A DNA stretch of 64,000 nt from Arabidopsis thaliana (taxonomy: Eukaryota > Streptophyta > Magnoliopsida > Brassicales > Brassicaceae): NCBI RefSeq assembly GCF_000001735.4, contig NC_003075.7, positions 13,703,001-13,767,000 of the forward strand, in the 5' to 3' direction. Both the position numbers and the translations under genes were made by a program. The notes under the pieces were generated by a model. It ran no database searches. It saw nothing but the letters and a program-made list of their open reading frames with translations, and was not told the origin of the DNA. This document shows, in pieces, positions 24,108 to 35,317 of the stretch (positions within the stretch are counted from its first letter, which is position 1; the number at the start of each line of letters is the position of its first letter).

Positions 24108-24664
24108 TAAACTTGAAGTCTGTTAAATTTGATGACACCTCTCGGTACCAATCGAAGAAATCTAGTGAATTTCCGGGATTTTTAGATATCTGATTCTGTT
24201 GCGAAGTTTTTTTATCCTTATTAGTGTCTGTTGAGTGTAGATTGCTTGGCGAGTAGCCCACAATAAAGAAATAAAAATGGCGAATCTTTAGCTTTATTTA
24301 CTCTGTTTTTCATCGAAACAGATTCAGTAATATATACTCTGTTTTTTCATCTTACATTTGTTTGCAAAACCGATATTATCAACTTCTCAGTAACACAATT
24401 CGTTCCTGAAAGAGTGCAAAAAAAATGTTCCTCTACAACACCAGAAGTGTTAAGAGCATCAATCATACACTGAAGGCCAAGGATTCATGATCACAAGTGT
24501 TAAAAGTTTATTGTCTGACTTAAAGTAAGAAACAGAACATTAAAAGCTTTATTATTCACAGTTTTATTCATGGCAAGCTTAGGAACAGTCCATAACTAAG
24601 ATGAAAGCGGAGAAGAAGCACAAGTGCGAAAAAGAAACCAAATTGAAAGTGTTATTAAAAGTAT
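24108..24664. other. Convergent intergenic region
   Basis: Holds the 3' untranslated regions of PORB (+) and the amidotransferase-like gene (-). No coding signal. Confidence 0.5.
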
Positions 24665-25683
24665 TCAGAGAGACCAATTGGCTTCACTTCCTCGACGAGG
24701 GATACTGTTAACACGATTGTACACATCCACCTTGAAGTTGGCACCGCATAGAACTCCTTCACTGTCTACCCTCGGCATCGCCTTGATCTTGTTCATTGGA
24801 TGCTCAAAGCTCATTAACCCTCCTTCACTATGGAACATACACCCTGCCAAAATTCATCAAACACTTCACTAGTTACATATCTCATTCCATCAAGTACATA
24901 CAAGTCTTTGTGTTACCAAGCATATCAAGATCTCAGTATCACCTGTAGGAAATGGAGCAAAAGATTTAGCACAACCCTCTTTGATAACATCCAAATCATC
25001 TGATATAACAACAGATCCATCAGCAGCTATGCCCCAGTATAGCTTCACCCCTCCATCAGATCCCTACATGAATTACATCAAATTGACTTATTCAAATCTT
25101 TAAACATTGAAATTGAGTTCCAACAGGCGTGGACTGATTTTGTGAATTAGTACCAGAGCAGTGAAGACAGAGCCGGCTTTGCTATCATAAACCACAAAGG
25201 AAAAGCTACCGTCTAAGTCTTTGACGACCTGATCAGCTGGATAAGGACCTCTGTCTCTAAGAGTCCTATAAGCTTCGATCACAAACATGGCCTCGTTTGT
25301 TGTCTTGGTGAGACCATACTGTTTGTTTAGCTGACACAGATTGTTCAAGCTCCCAAAGAAGAGACAGTAGATGTCATCAAATCCACAAAACAACCTAACA
25401 AAAACAGAAGATTAATGGAGCAGAACACCTTAAAACAGAAGAAGATTAAGCAAGATTTGTGTATGTGTTACCTCTGGTGGATGGAGAAGGAAGCAGAGGG
25501 ACGAACGTAAGCAAGAACAGCAGCTTGTCCGAAAGACATGGAGAAAGTGTTGAGAGGGTAACGTAATAAGAAATCATTTAGGGTTTCTTCTGGAAGTTTT
25601 GGTTGTTTAGAGCATTTCTCAGATGCCGGACTGTTGAGTTCCTCCGGCGGATGAGCAAACGCCTCGTGGAAGATAGCCAACAT
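24665..25683 (-). CDS. Aluminium-induced-type protein with YGL and LRDR motifs
   Basis: Four exons (25683-25472, 25394-25154, 25063-24943, 24843-24665) encode 250 residues. The fold is that of class-II glutamine amidotransferases (GATase_7/DUF3700, stem-specific TSJT1-like). The name-giving motifs QYGL and LRDRG lie near residues 100 and 117. The N-terminus is MLAIF rather than MC-, so the usual Cys2 nucleophile of amidotransferases is missing and glutaminase activity is doubtful. Family members respond to aluminium, auxin, sugar starvation and dark. Function of this member is unknown to me; I recall the Arabidopsis gene as At4g27450. Confidence 0.9.
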
Positions 25684-27210
25684 TTCTCTCCTCCTTTAGA
25701 GAACCAAAAAAAATCAAAAATCTAAATGGAAAAGAGTTGTGTGTCGCTGTAATAAGAATCTTTGAAGGAAGATTGAAGAAAGTGGCAGAGTAATATATAT
25801 TTGAAGCGTTGTGTTGTGGCTAGTTGTTTTAGTCCTCCGCTGTCTGTTTTTCTTCTTTTCCTGTGGGAAGGAAAAACGTTTTGGATGCGATCATGAGACT
25901 ATTTCTTCTTTAGTATTTATTAATGGACATATTATTCCAATTTGTCTATTATCTTATTCATCATCTGAATTCTAAATTTGGATAAAGATGATATGACATA
26001 ATAAAGCTATAAATGTAACTTTTAAATATATTTTTTTCTTTTTTTTGTCGGAACGTAACTTTTAAATTTTAAAAACCAACAGAATAGTATCATAAAAAGT
26101 ATGGAATTTTTTAAATAAAATTTATTTCAATTTAATGTTTTTTTTTTTCCTCGATTCGAACTAATGTTTTAGATTAACAAAAATGTTGGTATTTTAATAG
26201 GTTTTTGGATATCGAATCTCTGGCGTATTATTTAGCGGGGGAAGAATGGGAATTGGTGGGGCCGTGAAAGAGAGATGTCAGTGTCACGGGATAAGCATTC
26301 TCGTACTTTCATGTGTTCTTATCTTCCCACTTTTGTTTTTCTGCATTTTTTTCCGGATAAACCCCTTATCCATTTCATCATAATTGATTTTCCTTGGTAA
26401 CTTTTTTTTTATGCCATGATCATCTTTTACTTCTTGAACAATTAAAGTTTTGTCTTAGCGGCCTAATTAAAAAATTTACATTGTCATATAGCCACTTAAA
26501 CTCTATATGAAATTTACTTACTTTTCATATGAGAACCTTTAGTAGAACTAATAATTCCTTTTTCTGTTTTTTAAGTTTTATAGAGATAAATGACTTTTAT
26601 GTGTGATGTGATTCCCGATACTTTGATGGGTTCCCATGACTAAACAGTGTTGCATTATATTGTTGCTTCATCCTCATCATTGTCACTGGCACATTTGTTA
26701 AAAAAGCTTATCTTGAATTTTCCATGACAGCACCATGATCGGCCCAATAATTATATCCATATTTCACTTTTGGGCCTAATGGTCCTATAATCTTATTTAG
26801 TAAATTGATTCCATCCTGCTTTGCTCTAGGATAGTACTAAATTACTACTGCATAGATAGACGTCAAATTATTGCGACTTTCAGTTTTGCAAAAAACAGAA
26901 CAAACAAAACTAGCACCAGAGATTCTTGAAATGGTTGACTAATCTCGGGGTAATGAGACCTCCTAATAGTAGTTTCATAAACTTTTTTTATTTTTTCATA
27001 AACTTTTTATTATACAAAATGGTTTATGTTTTCAGCATTTGACTTACTAACATAACAACAACAAAAATAAGCCTGCTTCAAATTGTTTAATAGATCTCGT
27101 GAAGTCAAAGTTAAGAGTTTTTCACATACTGCAGTCAAATAAATTTTCGACTATCTAAACAATGTACTAAGTGTAATCAGTGGAAATCAATCTTTGACAT
27201 AACCAAATTT

Positions 27211-27272
27211 CAAAAGTTACATTGCATGACTTCTTTTGTGTTTCTAGTATGCATCCAAAAGTTACATTGCAT
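27211..27272. repeat. 17-bp direct repeat pair
   Basis: CAAAAGTTACATTGCAT occurs exactly twice, 45 bp apart, in gene-free DNA. Confidence 0.8.
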
Positions 27273-28267
27273 ATAACTTGTTTTACGTTGGACACATCAC
27301 CGTAGATGCATGGACGAGGATTTTGAATCCAAATTACCATATAATAATTCAAGATAAGTCACGTCCAATATCATCTAATGCAAATTTACAACTAGTAACC
27401 AATTAAATAGTTACGAAAGATAAGCAAACACACGTCTCACTCTCAGCCCTATTTGTGTTTTCATGTCTCATCTCTTTTAAAGTTCCTGAACTACTAGCCT
27501 TAATTAAAATATACGTTAAAGACTCTATTTGAAGGTTCTTTTTCGCCTTTTTTGGGTTAATTATTGTATGCAATATTATTTTTGTAAATGAAAATCAAGG
27601 TCTGCTTATCTGTACTGCACGTTCCATATAAGGACAACCACAGATCACGTTGCTTACGTCAGCGACTGTACAAAATGCTGGAGGCCCGTCACGTTCGTAT
27701 CGCCTACTTTCGTTGAATCTAATATTGTTCACGCCAACGCCGATTCATATATCATTTCATTTAGATGCCATGTTCACTTTTATATCATATATACTGTTTT
27801 CATTTTCAAATTCAAATTCATAAATAAAATCTAAGTTAACAAAGTGGTTAGTATTGTAGACTATGTTATATATATGATGATGCTTCATTTGTTTAATTGT
27901 TTGTTTCCACCATCCTTATAACCAAACTGATGGTAGATTAGTAGTTATATATATGCACATACTACACATGCAAATGTAAAGACTAAAAATAGTATCCGTT
28001 TTCCTAAAATTAATTATACTGTTTAACTGGTAAACGCAATGATTAGTTGGTCCGAATAACTTAATGAAAGCATCATAGAAAAAAAAACAAAGGCTTGGAA
28101 ACATAAAGCCAACATGCAAGGTCACTGAGGTTTTATAAATAACATTGATCGACAATTTGTTATTTAGTGAAAACGTACAATTATCAGTGAATATTAATTA
28201 TTATATTCGTACGGTTCTGATCAGTGTCTTAGATTATTATCCTTTACTTAAAATATACTCGATCTAC

Positions 28268-28281
28268 CAGTGACGTCACTG
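28268..28281. promoter_or_regulatory. 14-bp perfect palindrome with TGACGTCA core
   Basis: CAGTGACGTCACTG is its own reverse complement and contains the full bZIP/TGA-factor site TGACGTCA. A second arm CACTGGT lies 11 bases further right (28293-28299) and pairs with ACCAGTG at 28266-28272. It lies about 1.7 kb upstream of CBSX5; a regulatory role is inference. Confidence 0.35.
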
Positions 28282-29938
28282 TGCAAAGTCACACTGGTCA
28301 GATTTGTTGATGTACCACCTTCATCTATGTTCCTTTTGGGCTGGACCTGTCAATTTGTAGCTTGTTTACTGAATTACGTACTTAATGGGCATGTGAACAT
28401 AAATTTTTAACTAGATTATCCAACGTTTCATAGATTAAGCTAATTGGTGTACTTCCCCTATACTTCTGTTAGGTTTTATTATAGTGACCAATTAGTTTCA
28501 TTTGCATATGATGACTAATCGTTTTACTTTACTTCCTTTTCTTAATGTTAAGTGATATGAGTTCCAATTTAAAACCACTTAAAAATCAGTGGCTTGGTTC
28601 ATATCCTCTATATATTATTGTAAATCGCATATCTTGTCCTGTTGTCCACTGTGGAATTTTAAAAGTTTAAAGATAAAACAATTATGTCAGTTCGTGACAT
28701 ATAGAGAGCTATTCAGATAATCACATTCAGCATATATATACTGAAATTCCGAGTAAAAAATGCTGTAGGCAAATGAGGTTCACATGATCACTTACGTACA
28801 TAGAATCGAATAATTTACAGAGAAAACACAACACATTGCGAAAACAAGAAGGTCGAGAAAACATATTTTGTATTAAAGTAAGTACTTGGAAAACACTTGG
28901 CCAGGAAAAAAAAAAAACAACAGTCAAACACTTGGCCAAGTTGTTACATTGCGTGCAAGTACGATTTGTTTATATGTAAGAATTGGAAAGCGTATTTTAA
29001 TGGGGCGTTTAGTTAGGGTCGAAATATGAAAACACCATCTATGACCAAAACAAATCAGGGTCAAGCTAGTTTTAAATCTGCATTTTTTTTATAAGAAATT
29101 GTTTGTAAGAAATCAATAGTATATAAGGAAAATAGACTTGGTGTAACAGAAAAAGTTATTTAATCAACAGAGGTGAGAAAAAGTGTTTGATAGAAGATAT
29201 GATGCAGACCAGGTGCCATTGCCAGCATGTTGCATTGTTGGACTTGAAGTAACCGAGTAAGTAGATAATTGAAACGTGTCTTATAATTGTCATTAAGGGT
29301 CACACCACAAAAAGGTTTTTGTGATTATTAAGGTCATAATTCCCCTCACAAAAGTTGGAAATATAAAAATTGAAAAACTTTGGTCATATCTAATCTAATC
29401 TTTATCTTTGGTTTGGTTTTATACGATCATCCCGAAGAAACATCATATAAACCTCTCCCATATCATACCTACAAAGAACATGCATGATTTTAACTTATTT
29501 TCAGTTGTTTCTTCTAGTGGGTTTGAGAACTCATCATCAATTGTCGTCATCTGTTTGCTTTGTGCTCTTGCATGCTTACTTGAATGAGTTATAACAATAG
29601 AGAACTTTTTAGTTTTATTTTAGCAACAACACTTGAAAGTATAACTTGTTCTACTCGATTTCATAATAAGTGTGTGTGAGATCTTTTGATTACTACTAGA
29701 GACTAGAGTTGCTTTTAAAAGTGTAATTTTTATTTTTATTTTGACTCGATATACTTTTCAACAAAAACCAACTTATATTTTTCTTATCTTTTAATAAAAA
29801 AAGAGGTATGATATGCATTATCAAAGGATCTCCTAAACTTGTCTATAAAAGATCTCACGAGGCGGTCTCTGATCAAAACATCGTACAACCCATCTCTTTT
29901 TTTTTTTTTAACTTGTCTTCTCTCTTTCCTTAACTTTG

Positions 29939-31263
29939 ATGGCACTGTCCCTTCTCTCCTACAACGTCTCCGACCTCTGTCTCGGCAAACCTCCTCTTCG
30001 TTGTCTTTCCTCCTCTTCCTCCTCCGTATCCGACGCCATCGCTGCCCTCAAATCCTCTGAAGACACTTTCCTCTCCGTCTGGAATTGCAATCACGACGAT
30101 GACAATAACACAGAGTGCGAGTGCTTGGGGAAAATATCAATGGCTGACGTCATCTGCCACTTGTCCAAAGACCATGACCACAGTCTCTGTGCCTTAAACT
30201 CATCCGTCTCTGTTCTTCTCCCCAAAACTCGTTCCATTGTCCTCCATGTTCAACCATCCTGCAGGTTCTTTATTCTTCCAAACTCTCTCTGTTTTGAGGG
30301 TCTACATAAAAATTCAACCTTTAGTTGTGCTTACTCTGTTTCTATGCTCTGTTTTTTTGTAATGTTCTTTAAATTAATGGTTTTTGTGGGGTTACTCTGG
30401 TTTGACTAATCAGCTTAATAGAAGCCATTGATCTGATAATCAAAGGAGCACAGAATCTGATTGTCCCGATACATACAAAGCCCTACACTAAGAAAAAGCA
30501 GCACAACGACAACGTTTCGGTCACCACCACCACCCACTCGAACGGACAACGATTCTGCTGGATCACACAAGAAGACATCATTCAGTTTCTCCTCGGATTC
30601 ATCGCCGCATTCTCTCCTTTGCCAGCGATGTCCCTCTCTGATCTCGGTGTCATCAACAGCACACACACAGTTGTTGCGGTCGATTACCACTCCTCAGCGT
30701 CCGCAGTTGTCTCTGCCGTATCCAACGCTCTTGCCGTCCAAACCTCTGTCGCAGTGGTCGACGGTGAGGGAGATGACCCTTTTACGTCTTTGATCGGCGA
30801 AATATCCCCGATGACATTAACTTGCTGCGACGAGACAGCAGCTGCGGCGGTGGCGACGCTCTCCGCTGGAGATCTGATGGCGTACATAGACGGAGCAAAT
30901 CCTCCGGAGAGTCTTGTTCAGATCGTTAGGAACCGTTTGGAGGATAAAGGATTGATTGGTTTGATGTCGCTTTTCGATTCTCTCTCATCTTATTCGACGT
31001 CGTCGGGTTATTCGTCGGAGGAAGAAGCTCCAGTGAGAACGACGTCGTATGGACGGTCGATGAGTAGCTCAGCAAGAATGGCAAGGAAGTCGGAGGCGAT
31101 AGTGTGTAATCCAAAGAGCTCGTTAATGGCAGTGATGATCCAAGCGGTTGCTCATCGAGTGAACTACGCGTGGGTGGTTGAGAAGGATGGTTGTTTCGTT
31201 GGCATGGTTACTTTTGTTGATATCTTAAAAGTTTTTAGGAAATTTTTGGAGAATGACATGTGA
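29939..31263 (+). CDS. CBSX5: CBS-domain protein CBSX5
   Basis: Two exons (29939-30264 and 30414-31263) encode 391 residues. The frame is open slightly upstream but the first ATG is at 29939. The protein carries two divergent CBS pairs. One runs over residues ~20-195, with DAIAALK, ADVICHL, SLIEAIDLIIKG and ITQEDIIQFLL. The second runs over ~215-390, with SASAVVSAV, ETAAAAVATL, SLMAVMIQAVAHRV and GMVTFVDILKVF. An acidic/Ser-rich linker (SSYSTSSGYSSEEEAPV) lies inside the second pair. No transit peptide or membrane helix is evident, unlike the redox-regulating plastid CBSX1/2. CBS pairs bind adenosyl ligands; the ligand and partner of CBSX5 are not known to me. Several codon runs are GC-rich compared with neighbours. 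Confidence 0.93.
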
Positions 31264-31495
31264 AAAGTTTTTTAAATATATTTTCTTGTGTTTTGTCGAT
31301 TACTAAAACCCAACAAAAATGTGTATTTAGGGGTGTTTTGTTTGTTTGTTTTGTGTTTTGGTGATGAGCCGGTTGGAGTTTGAGATTAACTAAAACTGAA
31401 TCAAACGTTTTTGGTTTGTTTAGTTGGTACTTTAATAGCAATCAATTGATTTGCTCATTTTGTCAACAAATAGTGTATATCTTTGAAACGTTTTT

Positions 31496-31556
31496 AGACC
31501 ATCTCCAATGTATTTTCATTCTAAAATAAAGTAAGTGGGGTTGGAGATGTCTTTAG
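31496..31556. repeat. MITE-like short inverted repeat
   Basis: AGACCATCTCCAATG at the left and TTGGAGATGTCTT at the right form imperfect terminal inverted repeats (about 12 pairs, one inserted base) around ~35 AT-rich bases. Small elements with ATCTCCAA ends are common in Arabidopsis intergenic DNA. It could also be chance. Confidence 0.4.
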
Positions 31557-31741
31557 TCTTGCTATATTTTTTTAATAGCTTCTTATGTTTATTACATGTA
31601 CCATGATGAAGTGTTGTAAACTTGATGCTAGTGTTCTTGCTAGGCTAGGGCTATGGAAAGGTATGAAAAACTTTAGAATGAACAAGCTTATTTTCTCAGC
31701 TAAGGACGAAGATTTTATTGGTGAGGTTTTGAGGCCACATG

Positions 31742-31831
31742 TTTGGAAAAATGAAATCTAATTTTAATCGGCTAAGATAAATGTAGTAATCCTCATTTGG
31801 AAAATGAAATCTAATTTTAATCGGCTAAGAT
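31742..31831. repeat. 36-bp direct duplication, period 54
   Basis: The segment beginning TTTGGAAAAATGAAATC and ending CGGCTAAGAT at 31742-31778 recurs at 31796-31831. The only difference is one base in an A run. It is a recent local duplication. Confidence 0.85.
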
Positions 31832-32575
31832 TTTAACATAATCCACCGAGTAGTTTTAACTTTTAATCCGACATTAGTGGATGGGAAGATATTTAGATAG
31901 AGGCATTATCCAATTATTAACAAAACAAAAAACTGCCCCCACCGTCGTTGTCTAAAAATATATTATATTAAAATAATTGGCAAAGACGAAGACGAAGCAC
32001 CCTCATCTCCGTCGTTTGTCTTTAAAACCTTTTGCCATTACCATCTTCGCACGTTGAATATACGTCGACTTTAAACATCTTCCAATCTCTGAAAGCCCCT
32101 CTCTTTTCTCCATTTCGTGCTTCATCATATTCGTCGTCGCTTCGGTAGGTTCTTCTTCATCTCTCTTCGATTGGATTGGATTGGATTCTATTTGAGTAAA
32201 TTTGTTGTTGGTTCGTTGATCGCGTATGTCAACGGATTATTTAGGGTTCCACCAATTTTTCGATTCATCTGTGCTAGTCTTCTGGAATTTGAAAAATGGG
32301 AATTGGATGGGTTTGAAATTGGAATTCTAGTTTCTCCCGTATTGATTTTTGCTGGCAATTATGCTGATCTAGATTGTTTTCTTATAGCTGGATTGTTGTT
32401 TTGCATATGAGATTCTCGCAATCTCTTTGAATTGCTTAAGATTTGACCACAAGTCTAGTATATTGGATATTTGATTTTTGTAATGTTCTCTGATTAATTT
32501 CTCACATTTCCTTTTATGACTGTGCTCTGATGACATTTTATGTATGTTTGCATCGTGAACAGGGTCTTACCTCTC

Positions 32576-33305
32576 ATGGAAGGGAACTTCTTCATCAGGT
32601 CTGATGCTCAACGAGCACATGACAATGGCTTCATAGCCAAACAAAAACCTAATCTCACCACGGCTCCAACAGCAGGTCAAGCTAATGAAAGTGGCTGTTT
32701 TGACTGCAACATCTGTTTAGACACAGCCCATGATCCGGTGGTCACTCTCTGCGGGCACCTTTTCTGCTGGCCTTGCATTTACAAGTGGTTACATGTTCAG
32801 TTATCTTCTGTCTCCGTTGATCAGCACCAGAACAATTGCCCTGTTTGTAAATCCAACATTACTATCACCTCTTTGGTTCCTCTCTATGGAAGAGGCATGT
32901 CTTCGCCTTCTTCCACGTTTGGCTCCAAGAAACAAGACGCACTGTCCACTGACATACCCCGCAGACCTGCTCCATCAGCCTTACGCAATCCGATTACCTC
33001 AGCATCATCTCTGAACCCAAGCTTGCAACATCAAACTCTGTCTCCTTCATTTCATAATCATCAGTATTCCCCTCGTGGCTTCACCACAACCGAATCAACC
33101 GACCTTGCCAATGCTGTAATGATGAGTTTCCTCTACCCTGTGATTGGAATGTTTGGAGACCTGGTCTACACCAGGATATTCGGGACCTTCACAAACACAA
33201 TAGCTCAGCCTTACCAAAGCCAGAGGATGATGCAGCGTGAGAAGTCTCTTAATCGGGTATCGATATTCTTCCTTTGTTGCATCATCCTTTGCCTCCTTCT
33301 CTTCT

Positions 33306-33307
<2 letters not shown>
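32576..33307 (+). CDS. RMA3: RING membrane-anchor E3 ubiquitin ligase RMA3
   Basis: A single coding exon of 243 residues. An upstream non-coding exon (ending about 32144) is joined through an intron of ~418 bases with GT at 32145 and AG at 32561-32562. A C3HC4 RING finger lies at residues ~42-93 ([28 protein letters not shown]; longer spacers contain KWLHVQ). A Ser/Pro-rich linker follows, then a C-terminal membrane anchor at ~227-243 ([14 protein letters not shown]). This is the tail-anchored RMA architecture; RMA proteins act at the ER in protein quality control and in turnover of membrane proteins such as aquaporins. The stop codon is followed immediately by a long CT tract. Identity to RMA3 is from memory. 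Confidence 0.95.

Positions 33308-33381
<74 letters not shown>
33308..33381 (+). repeat. (CT)n microsatellite directly after the RMA3 stop
   Basis: A nearly pure CT dinucleotide tract of 74 bases begins at the first base after the TAG of RMA3. It is therefore in the 3' untranslated region as a UC-rich tract, where polypyrimidine-tract-binding proteins could act. That role is inference. Confidence 0.95.
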
Positions 33382-33385
<4 letters not shown>

Positions 33386-33834
33386 GTATAGTACGTGATG
33401 TACATAGGCTGTAAAACTCGAATTTACTGTGGTATAACCACTACTGCAGACACCGTTGTTCCGAGTTAGGTCTCAAATTGCAGGCCAATATCTTGTTGTG
33501 TATTACAAAGATATCGATAAAATGTGCTTGTATCTAATCTTCATGAACCCATGACTATGTTTGAGAAGCGTATGAACACTTTATCATCTAATTTTTCCAC
33601 CTGTTGTTGAGTTACCTGTTTTGTATCAGAGTAAATTTATTTCCCTTAGTCCTTCTAACAAAAGATGACCCTGAGTTTCGTGACGAAGAGGTAGAAACGC
33701 TAGAGGGAAAGATGAAGGGAATTGGATTATTATTCTGGCTTAGAAAATAGTGAGAAATTTCCATAATGTTTGTCAGTTTGCAGAAAGAATTATATAGACT
33801 AATTGGACATGGATCTCTAAAGCGCATATGAAGC
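33382..33834. other. Convergent intergenic region
   Basis: Contains the rest of the RMA3 3' untranslated region and that of the GT14 gene on the other strand. No exon seen. Confidence 0.5.
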
Positions 33835-35317
33835 CTATCTACATTGCCTTTGAGTCAATTTAGATGTCAAAACAAGTCTGCTAACAAGCACACGAAGCCT
33901 GTTAGCTCCAGGACCGGGCTTGATCTTCGACGGATCACCAACCCTCGAGCATTTTGGTTCCCCTGCACACCAACCACCAGGCGTGAAGTTTCCGTTACCT
34001 CTACCGAGCAGCTCTTTATCGATCTTATCCAAGGCAGGATCATTGTGTCTGAACTTGCGGGAAAACGCACTTCCACTTGCAATCATCCTCTCTGTATCGT
34101 TGATGGTGAGCGCCCGAGGATGCTGTTTAGGAGGGCGGTCCCATGAGATGAAATGCAGGTCGTGGTTCAGCACAGTGGAAGAGTACTCTGGAGCGTTGCA
34201 GATGACAGTATGGAAATATCCTTCCGGTGTAGAGAGGAAATTGGTGTAATACATTAGAAGAGTCCGTGGAAGATTGTCCCATCCCCAAATGCAATATTCT
34301 ACGAACGACCGAGATAAGACCATCCAAGCGGAACCTGCAGTTTCACAGATTAGTCACCATTTTTCATAATCATTACTCACTAATCACTGAATTACCGGTA
34401 AATAGTTTGAATGCAGTTGGCATTGTTCTGCGAGGTGTAACCCAGAAGACATCTGACTTCTTTGTGGAGTAAAGCCCCGGGTCTATGATCAGCGGCTTTG
34501 CTCGTTTTTCTCTGCGAAAAAACCGCATTTGGATGAAAACAGAACTAAAAATGTCTCAAATGTACTATACAGAGAAATAATCATTACTCTTTCCAGCCTA
34601 GTTTGCTACTGTGGTCGATAAAGTTGAGGTTCCGGTCCAGTCCCGAGAATGTATCAATCAGATCTGCAAGCAAGGGGCATTGATAATCCGGGCAGAGATT
34701 ATTTGAAACGAAGAAAGAGAGACTAGATACATAACTATATTACCATCTTGAGTGACTAGAGGATAATCCGAGGCACTGAGATTGATGAACCAATCCCATT
34801 CTTTACTCTGCTTCAAGAGAATAGCGCAAGCGTGGAGCGTGTTAGCCACCATTGTGGGTCCTCGATACGTAACAAGGTTAGCCTTTGTGATCATGTGAAC
34901 ATTTCCAACATCGCTAAAAACAGGATCTTGGCTCACACGTTTAGCCAGCTCAAGCCTCTCTTCAGCAGGAGACTCGAGATCAAGATGAACAACGTACTGA
35001 TTCCTAGGATGGTATAATGTTCGTAACACTCTCCACAGACTCTCTAAGTCACCTCTTGACCCTGAAACTAGATAACCAAAGCGAGGAAGACTAGGCTGTA
35101 CTGGAGGAGGATGCGAGGACTGATTGATCTTTGACTCTGCAAATTCGACTCGTGTCTCGTTGGTGGTCGATAGATTGTAGGAGAAGATGAGTGAGTTAAT
35201 AGAACGGACAGAAGAGAGGAGACCCATGTTGAAGGATGCAGCTATAAGGAATATGAACATGAGAGAAGCCATTGCTAGAGGGAATATCCATCTCTTCTCT
35301 GAGTTTGAGGACGCCAT
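33835..35317 (-). CDS. Core-2/I-branching beta-1,6-N-acetylglucosaminyltransferase-like protein (GT14)
   Basis: Four exons (35317-34744, 34663-34588, 34511-34396, 34334-33835) encode 421 residues. It is a type II Golgi-style protein: short basic cytoplasmic tail, one membrane helix at ~11-34 ([18 protein letters not shown]), then a luminal domain. Family motifs are visible: [54 protein letters not shown] and, near the end, [18 protein letters not shown]. Plant GT14 members of this branch include beta-glucuronosyltransferases acting on type II arabinogalactan (AtGlcAT14 proteins). Whether this member (At4g27480 as I recall) has that activity I cannot tell from sequence. Confidence 0.92.

Larger units (their letters stand above)
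25684..29938. other. 4.2-kb gene-free interval
   Basis: AT-rich DNA between the amidotransferase-like gene and CBSX5. I find no exon with coherent splice sites on either strand. It contains short direct repeats (CAAAAGTTACATTGCAT at 27211-27227 and 27256-27272; a TTCATAAACTTTTTT pair around 26973-27008) and the bZIP-type palindrome at 28268-28281. Its right end is the CBSX5 promoter. Confidence 0.5.
31264..32100. other. Intergenic, CBSX5 3' region and RMA3 promoter
   Basis: Contains the CBSX5 3' untranslated region, a short MITE-like inverted repeat (31496-31556), a direct duplication (31742-31831) and the RMA3 upstream region. Confidence 0.45.

Noticed and set aside
27916-28155. 79-codon minus-strand frame in the 4.2-kb gap
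   Set aside because: No usual start context, no family resemblance, and composition matches AT-rich intergenic DNA.
32117-32410. 97-codon frame in the RMA3 leader
   Set aside because: Runs through the leader intron (donor at 32145), so it is not present in the spliced mRNA.
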